DNA of 64,000 nucleotides from Oreohelix idahoensis (taxonomy: Eukaryota; Mollusca; Gastropoda; Stylommatophora; Oreohelicidae), in contig JAMPIV010022937.1 of NCBI GenBank assembly GCA_024509875.1, forward strand, positions 62,001-126,000. Direction: 5' to 3'. Positions 52,858-62,579 of this stretch are shown piece by piece (within the stretch, counting starts at the first letter, position 1; each line of letters starts with the position of its first letter). The translations under genes and the position numbers were made by a program. The notes beneath the pieces are model-generated. The model was not told the DNA's origin and did not search any database. It saw only the letters and a list, made by a program, of their open reading frames with translations.

Positions 52858-54888
52858 TTTCCCCCCAATTAAAATACAAATGGCAATATCATAGGTATGC
52901 ACATGCCATTTAGACAATAAATTATTTTGCAATTAACTGATACATTTTTCACTAACAATTAAACATATGAAAATCCGCTATTTTTGTACACAACTCTCGA
53001 TAAACCCCCAGCGATAAGCAGAAACCCCCGTTTGAGGATCAAATACAGCATCCGCCACGGGTGCCAAATACTTTAAGTACGCCCCTGAATCTAATTGTCA
53101 CGGATTGCCTCCCCTGCTTTACAGCAGTGGTCCAACAGTGACCAAAACTCAAGAGTATTTAATATTGGCGTCCAAGGTATCTACTTGCGCGCAAGATTAC
53201 TCTTGGCAGAGATGTAGATAGAAGGTTAATAATACTACTACCTGAAGGGAGCTTTCACAAGATATTTCCAGAAGTCACGAACAAGGTTGCATTATGCTGA
53301 ACAAATGTTAACGCATTATATCTGGTCCGTCACCTTTTGTGAAGGATTTAGGCAATGGTTTAGCCCATTCAAGCCCCCAGTTGGTGTAATCCAGCGAATT
53401 CCCTCTTATAAGGCATAGCTCTGTTTAGTGTAAATATATGTCTATGTATTTATATATAGATTAACTATTCTGGCTCATACGTTTGCTTTCATACATATAA
53501 CTGAATCAACTATTATTGTTTAGTTTCAAAACAACAGGTAACAAATTTATAGTGAAATAGTCTTTAACAGGTTAAAATAAATATGGAAAGATTATTGGAA
53601 TTTTGATAATTATAAATTTCTCATCATTGAGACGTAGGTGGAAATTTAACTTTATACTTAAAGTTTAACTGGAATTGTCCCTTTTTTTGCTGGTGCCTTT
53701 TAGTTAGCACTTAGCCTGTATGAGTGAGTCCTGCAGCTGTGGTTCATCAATTCTGCGATGACGAAAGCCTTCTCCACACTCTTTTCCACTGTCGACGGTT
53801 AGGATGGATGCTTTTCTCTCACACTAGCTGCGTTAGTATCACAAATTGTTCGCCGCAAACTAATAGGCTCATTGTCATGGGCTCCACCCACTAATGTTAA
53901 CCTCTCAGAAGAATTAAATTCCCGAGCACACAGTGTATCTCAGGGAATATGATGAAAATTCACCCATATCCTTCTAGGTGTTAACTAGGAAATTGCGTCT
54001 GGAGTGCATGAACAATGATTTGCCTGAATTACCATTAAAAAAGGTACATAATTCTCACAAGATAATATGTTATACCTTAGGCACATGTGATGTAAACCAC
54101 TCATCACTGCTCCAGTCGGAGTCTGGGGTCGCTCTGCTGTCCGGTTTCCCGCACGACTAGTCAGAAACAATCACCAGCTATTGCTGTAGTGGTTCATGAA
54201 TATACTATTTTCATATGTTGAGGTTGCCAGCCTCATATATATATCCACTAGCAAGAAAACATGTTAAATTCACGTTTGTAATAGAAATGTTTACACTTAC
54301 CCCAAATAATGGGTATACACAATCTCCTGCACAGATTAGAATGACACACAGCACTTTGGTTAGATGCTGTTCGAATCACTTTGGTCTGGGAAATTAGAGT
54401 TAATTCCTCTGACGACGAGTGTCTCTGCGAAATCACTACCTGGGAAAACTTGGATTAAAGTCCTCTTATGACTGGTGAATCTGATTCCTAGGTTTCCAGT
54501 CTTGTTATATTAAAGTCATGGCCCCTTAAGTTTCCAGTCTTGTATTTAAATGTGCGGATTTATTCTTAAGTTTTTGAGAGTTGCCCAAATACGTTGAACT
54601 GTCACTTATAAGTATGGAATACTAAGTCCAATTTCTCACTGGCTTCTGGGGAGTTGTTCGCAGTACAATGCGATCTCTCTGTGTGTTCTGTGTCTGGAAT
54701 TTCACTACATTATATTGTACAGTTTCCAGTTCAAAACCAGCTGGGTTTCCGCTGAATGTTCCAATCAAATTCATTGTAGATTCTGGCGAACCAATCGCTC
54801 TCTAGCACTAGAGGGGTCGGTTTGTTTATCATTACTCATATCACGCGTATTTGAAAAATATTAAAACTAAATATACACGCGTGGCCTC
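52613..54888. other. 2.3-kb stretch without recognisable gene
   Basis: A C-run of about 30 bases (52827-52857) creates a false glycine frame on the minus strand. Short frames at 53978-54160 and 54215-54397 have no domain. Otherwise AT-rich anonymous sequence. Confidence 0.4.
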
Positions 54889-55100
54889 TTCTTCTTCTTC
54901 TTCTTCCGTCCTTAGCCACCGACCTTCAAAGCAGTCAGTGGCCATTACGCCTAGTGGCGTCTTAGGGCAACAGCAGATAGGTTTTCTTTGCCATTGTTTC
55001 CTATCACGCCTAGTGGCGTCTTTAGGGCAACGGTAAATCAACCCATTTGCTGTTGTTTCCGTAATCGAAGTGACTGGCAAACGGGTGACCAGCCCGTTGT
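54889..55100 (-). repeat. SINE family 3 with (GAA)n tail, copy 2
   Basis: Inverted copy of 44935-45147. The (CTT)n run at 54889-54906 is its tail; two CGCCTAGTGGCGTCTT modules (54948-54965, 55007-55024) and GTTGTTTCCGTAATCGAAGT are shared. Confidence 0.75.
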
Positions 55101-55366
55101 TGCGTGGCCTCTTACAACAGTGATATCATATGGTTACATAAGACTTCCGGCCGCACCTCTGTTTACCACAATATTGTGACCGAGTGCTCCTGGCGTAATG
55201 TCTTTCTGCCAGATGTCTACCCCGACAGATTATCTAATTATCGCCTTTATTTGCGTGCCGCCGCCAGACAGATGTCTGGTCAGACAGTGTTGTTTTCTTT
55301 CATCGTACGCACAAATTCAAGCTTGTGTCAACACGATATCCTGTCACCCTATCTCTTCATACTCCT
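55101..55366. other. Flank of element C
   Basis: No gene or known repeat. The last bases before the LTR are CTCCT; whether they are a target duplication cannot be tested because the other end is outside the window. Confidence 0.4.
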
Positions 55367-57785
55367 TGTGGTGAAGTGGGATGTTATAAATATTTATAGG
55401 GGACTTAGTGTACTGACTGAGATCAGCTGTGAAGGTATATATATCTAATAAGAGTAGTGTATTATATATATATAACCTTACTTGCTACCACATATCTATA
55501 TATCTCAGTCAGAATTATTCTGGAATAGTGTGATGACTACGTTATGTGTCTAGGGTATGTGTATGATGAAGTGTAAGTCACAACAACAGACAGATAAACA
55601 ATTTAATTTAATCCACTACTCTTAACAACACTGTGACACTCACATACATATAACACTCTATGAGAATATCTTAAAGAAGTCACTCGTAACTTTTCAAATA
55701 ACAATATGTATTCATTACTGGCATGAATGAATATGTGTCCTGATTCAACTACAAGGGAACCAGGAATCACAATCAATTTAAATTACAAGTTTATGTACAG
55801 AATTTATCAATATGAATATTGTAGTGACATATATTATTAAAAATATCCTATGTGTGTCAGTTGTGTAGTGGTAATATGAGGTAATACTGGTTTTGTTTTG
55901 TTCAAGCTCTGTTGGTATTTGTCATCATGACTTCAATAGTTTGTCTTTTGGGACTAGTATTGGAGATGTTCTCAGTTCCTGATATTAAGACAATTAAATT
56001 CCCCTCTTAATGTTAATTTTACAAAGTCATTTCAAGATGAGGGGACATAATGTTGAGCTCAGCTGGCCAAGTTAGCTTATCTGGCGTGATGGCGGCAGGA
56101 AAGGACTCCTCTGCTCGAATTCTCCTCTGGGCTCTGGAGACACCTCACTGATAGCTAAAAGGACCAAGGAGTATGCTGTCCGACACTGGATTCAGCAAAG
56201 CTCTGACCAGGTGCTGCTCAGTACCATCAAGACCACTGTCCCTGAAATCAAGAAGGATGTACCTTCTACTTCATAACTAACTTATACTCTCTTTTACACT
56301 GATCACAATACAGCACAAACATTGAGTTCAGAGCGTTAGGCCAACTGTCAGCTTCATTCTGAAGTACTTTATACCAGCATTAACCTCCTTAATGGTTACT
56401 ACGCCTCTGCAATTCCAGCATTATTTCTTTCTAGTCAATCATCTAGGTGTCAGTGTACTATTTGGCCATTCCATGCCGTTTTACTTCCCTCCGACACCCT
56501 CTGTTCAGGCTGGAGCATTATAGGCTTTATCTCTTGTTTGCCACTGAACTACACATATATATACAGGCATAAATTAACAATTTACATTCAATTTTCATTA
56601 AAAGATACTGAATGGTTCAAGCTTACCACAATTTCATGGAAATAAACACAGATACGTTGATTAGCAATGAATTCTGGCACAATTACTGGCACAAATTTCC
56701 ATCTGCTTATGTTCCAGGCTTTTATTTTAGCAAAATTGTGAGCTGGCTTCAACGCACTGTTGCTTTATCAAGCTTATTTAAACAAGTGGTTTCGAACTAA
56801 CGCTCCCAAGTGTGTATATCAGTGAGACTGGCCAATGAGCCACGTTTCGACAAGTGTTTGAAAAAATGTTACCTTTTCCCGTTTCCCCTAACAACGAAAG
56901 ATAGTATTTATAGTCCGACCAATCGTGGTTAGGCTTTCATTTGTTGCGCTCCAATCAATTGGGAGTTTACATGGTAGGCTATTTATGTAACGTAAGGTTT
57001 TTTCAAACACGTTAAAAAAAAAAATTTTATGAGCAGAAATGATTCCATGCTGTCAGGCATCCTCACTATTTTATTTTGGGTATAATTTATTAATTCCTGG
57101 ACTATTTGCGTAACGTTTTACATATTATTTGTCAGCAAGCCCTAAGGAACCCAAAAATACAAATTTAAAGGAGCTACGTGGCTGCGTTCAAAATATGTAT
57201 TTTCTACCTCCTGTTTCGAAGATGTGCTGTCTGGGTACTGTTATGTTTTCAACCGTAAACCCATCTAATGTTGTCTTTCCTAATAAGAGTTTTTTATGAT
57301 TTATGAACCTAACTCTGGGAAAGGGTAGTGTATTTTATCACTGTCCGTCTGAAAAAAAATTAGTGCATGTAGACTTACACGCGTGATGGCGGCATTTGTG
57401 TATCGCGCGACGCGTGTTGCATGCGTTCCTGATTTTCAGCCCTCCCCTCTCTCTTTATCCTTTTGTCCATCTGTTCGTTCGTTTTGGTAACGTAATATAA
57501 TTAATGTTAGGATTAATTTAGGTCATTACGCAGGGCCTCTCAATGTTTTTCTTAGAAATGCAGCACACGTTTCATTGAAGAACGCGGGTAATAATATAGT
57601 AGGCTTTTACTATCAACGTGAAAGCGTTACAATTTGCAGACGTAGCAGAAAACAAGGGGGATTTCTAGTACATTCTTTGTGACAGCACTGTTATTTTACC
57701 ATTGCTCTTCTCTTTATTAATTTTATTTGTTAGGCTTCATATTTACTTGATAATTTATATATGTGGATTAGAATATTCCACGACA
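55367..57785 (-). repeat. 3' LTR of element C
   Basis: Begins on the minus strand at 57785 with TGTCGTGGAATATTC and ends at 55367 with CTTCACCACA. Nearly identical to 62580-64000 where both are present, and related to the LTRs of A; the U3 end (57300-57785) is the most diverged part versus A. TATAAATA is at 56905-56912 (minus). Confidence 0.92.
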
Positions 57786-57797
57786 CCTCCCCTCTTA
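57786..57797 (-). promoter_or_regulatory. Polypurine tract of element C
   Basis: On the minus strand AAGAGGGGAGG is directly upstream of the 3' LTR, as in element A. Confidence 0.8.
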
Positions 57798-57852
57798 AAA
57801 CAGACATTATATGTCAGTCCTTTATTCTATATACACATAGAGAAATTCATTA

Positions 57853-59103
57853 TTATTTCTGGTGTTTACGGTGATTCTCATCACACGGATGGCGGCTTAA
57901 AAAATCCGCTCCCAAATTGGTTTTTCCAGATATATACTCAATGCTAAAATTATATGGAGCCAAAAGTAAAGACCATCGGAGTAACCTGGAGTTCTCATGC
58001 TTAGCCTGTGCTAGAAACGATAAAGGTTTGTGATCTGTTTGCAACTTAAATGCCTTCCCATATAGATAAATATTGAATTTCTTTATCGCCCATATTACTG
58101 CAAGACATTCTTTTTCGCTAGTTGAGTAGTTGATTTCAGCTTTATTCAACTTTCTGCTAGCATATGCCACTGGGCTTAATTCCCCATCCAATGCATCTGA
58201 TTTCTGTAGTAGAGTTGCACCTAACCCAATATTACTTGCATCCGTCCTTACAATGAATTCTTGACTTAAGTCAGGTAATTTCAAAATGGGTTTACTTGTG
58301 AGCTTTTCCTTCAATTCTTGGTAAGTCATTTCACATTGTGGTGTCCATGTAATGCGATCTGGATGTCCTTTACGTGTCAATTCCGTTAAAGGTGCACATA
58401 TGGAATTAAAGTTTTTGATATACTTCTGGTAGAAACCACATAATGAGACAAAGGATCTCACGTCCTTCTTGGTTTGTGGTCTCGGGGCTTTCTGTAGTTT
58501 CTCTAAATTCTTTGGGTCAGGGGTCATGTTTCCCTGATAAACTGTGTGTCCCAAAAATTCCAATTCTTTACATCCAACGCAACATTTGGTGGGTCGGGCT
58601 GTTAAATTTGCCTCCCTAAGTCGATCAAACAGCATGTTCAGAGAGTCAATGTGTTCCTCAAATGTTTCTGTTGCTATAAGGATATCATCCATAAAATTTG
58701 TTATACAGGGATTATTCAGAGGATCCAATAATTTTCTCATCATTCTAGAGAAGACACTAGGCGCATTCTTCAATCCAAATGGCAATCTATTAAACTCATA
58801 GTGTCCTTCTGAGGTACTAAAAGCTAGGTATGGTCTAACCTCAGGCTTTACTGGAATCTGATAGTATCCTTTACTCAGATCCACTTTTGAGAAATATTTA
58901 GCTTTATTTAGTCTGGCAAACAGCTGATTTGTATCCGGCAATGGATCCACCTGTCCTTCTGTAATAGCGTTCAGTCTCCTGTAATCTATACAGAGTCTAT
59001 GTTCTCCAGAGGGCTTCCTTAAAAGTACAACACCGGAACTATACGAAGACTCACTGTGCGAAATAATTCCTTCCTTCAACAGATAGTCTATCTCTTCCTT
59101 CAA
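57853..59103 (-). CDS. pol: Element C reverse transcriptase and RNase H
   Basis: 416 codons from the first ATG after the frame break; the true reading frame is the continuation of the Gag-Pol polyprotein. Reverse transcriptase motifs are KVDLSKGYYQIP, LPFGLKNAP and FMDD (58684-58695). RNase H has VRTDASNIGLGATL, EKECLAVIWAI and QTDHKPLSF and ends GADFLSRHP. Unlike element A there is no break before RNase H. Almost all differences from A here are silent, which suggests both descend from copies under selection. The ATG itself is not a natural start. Confidence 0.9.
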   Translation of the reverse strand: MKEEIDYLLKEGIISHSESSYSSGVVLLRKPSGEHRLCIDYRRLNAITEGQVDPLPDTNQLFARLNKAKYFSKVDLSKGYYQIPVKPEVRPYLAFSTSEGHYEFNRLPFGLKNAPSVFSRMMRKLLDPLNNPCITNFMDDILIATETFEEHIDSLNMLFDRLREANLTARPTKCCVGCKELEFLGHTVYQGNMTPDPKNLEKLQKAPRPQTKKDVRSFVSLCGFYQKYIKNFNSICAPLTELTRKGHPDRITWTPQCEMTYQELKEKLTSKPILKLPDLSQEFIVRTDASNIGLGATLLQKSDALDGELSPVAYASRKLNKAEINYSTSEKECLAVIWAIKKFNIYLYGKAFKLQTDHKPLSFLAQAKHENSRLLRWSLLLAPYNFSIEYISGKTNLGADFLSRHPCDENHRKHQK

Positions 59104-62100
59104 AGCTTTCTCCTTAGCAATGGAATCGAATATGGTTTCATACAGACAGGTGTGGGGTCTATTAGTTTCATATCATATTCCAATAGGTTTGTATGCCCTG
59201 GTCGGTCTGTTAACACCTCTGCATGATTATTTAGAACCTGTTGCACTCTCTCTTTCTGAGTTTTCGTTAAATGTGTACTGATTTTCACCTGTGCTGCTGT
59301 CTCACAGGGGTGTAATGGATATTCAAATGATGAAAGTGGTTCCTTTTTCATCTCCATGGCGATGGACAAGGTCAACAAGTGTGTCTCTTCCTGATGTTCT
59401 CTTTCCAAATATTTCTTCAGGAGATTCACATGATAGATTTTTTCTTTCCCCTTCTTATCTATCTTATAATTTGTTCTAGACACCTTCTCTAGAACTGTAT
59501 ATGGACCCTGCCATCCAATTTGTAACTTATTCTGACTCCCGGGCAAAAGAAGCAGTACCTTCTCTCCCACAGCCAAATTTCTGTCTTTCGCCTTCCTGTT
59601 ATAATAGGCAGCATGTTTCTTCCTGGCTTGTTTCAAATTTTCATTGGCAAGTTTCCAGCCAGTTTTCAACCGAGTGGTCAGCTCATTCACATATTGGTAT
59701 GAAGATGTAATGTTTTCCTCTGCCTTTTCATCAGTCCACGTTCTTAACAAAGCTTCAAGTGGACCTTTTATTGGCCTTCCAAACAATAATGTTGCCGGGG
59801 CCATACCGGTTGAACTATGGGGTACCTCCCGATAAGCAAAGAGGGCGGCGTGCAGGTACTGGTCCCATGTATCTGGTTTTTCGTGTGCCAACTTTCTCAG
59901 GATCGACATCAATGTGCCGTTAAATCTTTCCACTTGGCCGTTCCCTTGGGGATGATACACACTACAATGGAAGTGTTTGGCCTGGAAGATCCTGAAAACT
60001 TCTTCAGTTAGTTTCCCCTTGAACTGAGAGCCATTATCAGTCAAGATTTGATTGGGAAAGCCTAACCTTGTGAAAATTGTGAGCAATGCCTCTGCCACAT
60101 GTTTAGAATCAATCGATGACAGGGCTACTGCCTCTCCCCACATAGAACAAGTGTCCACCAGAGTCAGAATGTAGCTGTTCCTTCTCTTGGTTCGGGTGAG
60201 AGGTCCCACAAGATCCACGGCAACTCTCTCAAAGGGTGTTCCCACTATGGGCATTTCCCCCAGAGTTGCTGGTGCAGTCCAATGTTTAGGTGCTACTCGT
60301 TGGCACTCTGGACAGGATTTTACATATCGTTTGATATCTTCAGTTATTCCTGGCCAGAAATAGTGACAAGCTATTCGCTGTCCTGTTGCGCTGATTCCCA
60401 TATGACCACTGAAGGGAATCGCATGCCCTAGTTCCAACACTTTAGTCCTATATGAAGTGGGAAGGACCAGCTGTCCGTGACCATTGGATTCAGATCCAGC
60501 CTTCCTATATATCAGTTTGTTCTTCATATAAAACTCTCCCTTGCCTGGAGGTGTATGAGATTTGGGCAACTTCTTGAAACATGGCTTGAGTGTTTTGTCC
60601 TCAGCCTGTGCCTTCCTCATCTCATCTGGGTGAGTATTTATGGGATTATCCTCCTCCTTCTTTGACTGTGATCTGGTCTGCACTGTTGCCAATATCACAG
60701 GTCTCTTGGGATTCCCCAAGAAGACATATCTACACCCCAATATTAGAGGGTAGATTGGCTCATTTATCACTGCTGCTTTTATGATTCCTTCCACATATCG
60801 CGTTTTCACTTTTATTCGGGCGACGGGAAGTGTCATGGTAGCTACATCCTTGGTTGCAGTTTGAATCTCCACTGTTTCTGTGGTGTATTGATCGGCCTGC
60901 ACCAGGTGAGAACTCACAACGGAATCGTAATCTAAACCGGTATCATATAAACATCTTATAGTGACACCATTACAGATGACATCTTCACACACTGGGGGGT
61001 GGTATGGTTCCTGTAATTCTGCAGGTTTGCCCTTCTTTTCCTTTTTCCCCGATGTCATAGCAGCAAAATGAGGAGGTTTCCTTCTACAATGGTCAGTGTC
61101 ATGATTGTTCATCTTACAATTTTTACACCACCTTTTTCCTTGGTTGAAAGATTTTCTTTCATCATATTTCCTTTCATCGAATTGTGGGAATTTATTTTTA
61201 TTTTCATACCGTGGCCTATCAAATTGGTGCTTACCTTTATTTTGATCCTTAGGATCAAATTTATTAAAGTTCTGTGGTGCCCTAAAGTTGTCCACCTGTT
61301 TCTTTTTATTACCTGTTACCTCTGCTTGAGCTGCTTGATACCTTTCAGCAACATTTAGCAACTCATCCAGCCTCTCTGCACCTTGTTCCATGAGAAACTT
61401 TCTCAGGTCTGGAGCCATGGACTCTCTTAATTGCTCTATAAGGACCATTTCCTTAAGATCTTGGGTTTTCCCCAGAGAAGTCCATTTCTCCAAGTATGTC
61501 TCTATTCGTGCAGAGAACTGGTGATATGTTTCACCTGACAGTAGTTTAGCATTCCTAAATTTTTTCCTATAAAATTCTGCATTCTTTTCATACCTTAACA
61601 AAAGAGCCTGCTTTAGCATGTCATAATTTTCCTGATCACCTCTGCTCATTTTTGCAAAAACTTCATAAGCTGCCCCACGAAGTCCCTGAGATAACTTTAA
61701 GCTCCACCTTTCTCTCTCTAACCCATACGTGGTAGCTAATAGTTCATACCTATTTAGGTAGCTCTCAATATCATCGTCTTTCTCAACAAAATGATCTAAA
61801 TGAAAATTCATAGCTGAGGTTGAGGCTCCTTGAGTAACCGTAGCATCAGAGGCAAAGGGACTGGCACCATTTTCAGGAGCATGGCCTTGAAACTCAAACT
61901 CCCTTAGTCGTAACTCATGTTCCCTTTGTAATCTTTTATCTTCTGCTTCCCTTTCTGCAGCTAATCTCCTCTCTTCCCTTTCTGCAGCTAATTTCTTCTC
62001 TTCCCTTTCTGCAGCTAATTTCTTCTCTTCCCTTTCTGCAGCTAATTTCTTCTCTTCCCTTTCTGCAGCTAATTTCTTCTCTTCCCTTTCTGCAGCTAAT

Positions 62101-62387
62101 TTCTTCTCTTCCCTTTCTGCAGCCAATCGTTTGTCTTCTCTTTCTGCCTCCAATTTCTTAGCCTCAGCCTCAATCTGCAACCTCTTAGTCTCAGCCTCAG
62201 CTTCAAACTGTAACTTCTTAATTTCCTTGTCAGCCTCTAACTTTCTTTCGGCTTCAAACCTTCTTTCTTCACGTTCAATAAATTTGTCACATTCCGTCGT
62301 GACATAGGCAACCATAACTTGCCCATCTAATCCTAACTCTTTTGCAGTCTGAACCGCAGCAGATCGAAATTTGGCCAGGTCCGCCAT
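59100..62387 (-). CDS. gag-pol: Element C Gag-protease-integrase polyprotein
   Basis: 1095 codons from MADLAKF. Residues about 35-150 form a charged helix with six or more exact nine-residue AAEREEKKL repeats (27-base units, 61950-62130), more than in A. The capsid-like region follows, then a CX2CX4HX4C knuckle (421-434). The protease has LYDTGL (Asp about 482). Integrase has an HHCC finger (CPEC 692-695), Asp 725, Asp 784 and Glu 820 (DX35E), and IGWQGPYTVLEK near 958. The start of reverse transcriptase (a KPYSIP strand) is in frame, then a missing base near 59115-59120 (CCATTGC where element A has CCGTTTGC) shifts the frame and ends it at 59100. Integrase precedes reverse transcriptase in one continuous frame, so the unusual order is not a misassembly of separate genes. 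Confidence 0.93.
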   Translation of the reverse strand: MADLAKFRSAAVQTAKELGLDGQVMVAYVTTECDKFIEREERRFEAERKLEADKEIKKLQFEAEAETKRLQIEAEAKKLEAEREDKRLAAEREEKKLAAEREEKKLAAEREEKKLAAEREEKKLAAEREEKKLAAEREERRLAAEREAEDKRLQREHELRLREFEFQGHAPENGASPFASDATVTQGASTSAMNFHLDHFVEKDDDIESYLNRYELLATTYGLERERWSLKLSQGLRGAAYEVFAKMSRGDQENYDMLKQALLLRYEKNAEFYRKKFRNAKLLSGETYHQFSARIETYLEKWTSLGKTQDLKEMVLIEQLRESMAPDLRKFLMEQGAERLDELLNVAERYQAAQAEVTGNKKKQVDNFRAPQNFNKFDPKDQNKGKHQFDRPRYENKNKFPQFDERKYDERKSFNQGKRWCKNCKMNNHDTDHCRRKPPHFAAMTSGKKEKKGKPAELQEPYHPPVCEDVICNGVTIRCLYDTGLDYDSVVSSHLVQADQYTTETVEIQTATKDVATMTLPVARIKVKTRYVEGIIKAAVINEPIYPLILGCRYVFLGNPKRPVILATVQTRSQSKKEEDNPINTHPDEMRKAQAEDKTLKPCFKKLPKSHTPPGKGEFYMKNKLIYRKAGSESNGHGQLVLPTSYRTKVLELGHAIPFSGHMGISATGQRIACHYFWPGITEDIKRYVKSCPECQRVAPKHWTAPATLGEMPIVGTPFERVAVDLVGPLTRTKRRNSYILTLVDTCSMWGEAVALSSIDSKHVAEALLTIFTRLGFPNQILTDNGSQFKGKLTEEVFRIFQAKHFHCSVYHPQGNGQVERFNGTLMSILRKLAHEKPDTWDQYLHAALFAYREVPHSSTGMAPATLLFGRPIKGPLEALLRTWTDEKAEENITSSYQYVNELTTRLKTGWKLANENLKQARKKHAAYYNRKAKDRNLAVGEKVLLLLPGSQNKLQIGWQGPYTVLEKVSRTNYKIDKKGKEKIYHVNLLKKYLEREHQEETHLLTLSIAMEMKKEPLSSFEYPLHPCETAAQVKISTHLTKTQKERVQQVLNNHAEVLTDRPGHTNLLEYDMKLIDPTPVCMKPYSIPLLRRKL

Positions 62388-62548
62388 TGTCTATTATGTA
62401 AATTTATACAATGTCTAACCAACAATTCAATCTCTAATGGACAACACAGGCACCGTGAGCTCAACCTTATTTAATTCCACCCAAGGATACCTTTTAATTC
62501 TTATATTCCCTGAAGTGAATTACCCCCAATATTTTTAATAGGGAAAGA

Positions 62549-62574
62549 TTCAAAATCCCAAGAGCGAGACCCCA
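62549..62574 (-). promoter_or_regulatory. Primer-binding site of element C
   Basis: On the minus strand TGGGGTCTCGCTCTTGGG begins five bases after the 5' LTR. Identical to the element A site; proline tRNA is the likeliest primer. Confidence 0.65.
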
Positions 62575-62579
62575 ATATA

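Noticed and set aside
52684..52932. Glycine-run frame
   Set aside because: Caused by the homopolymer C-run at 52827-52857.
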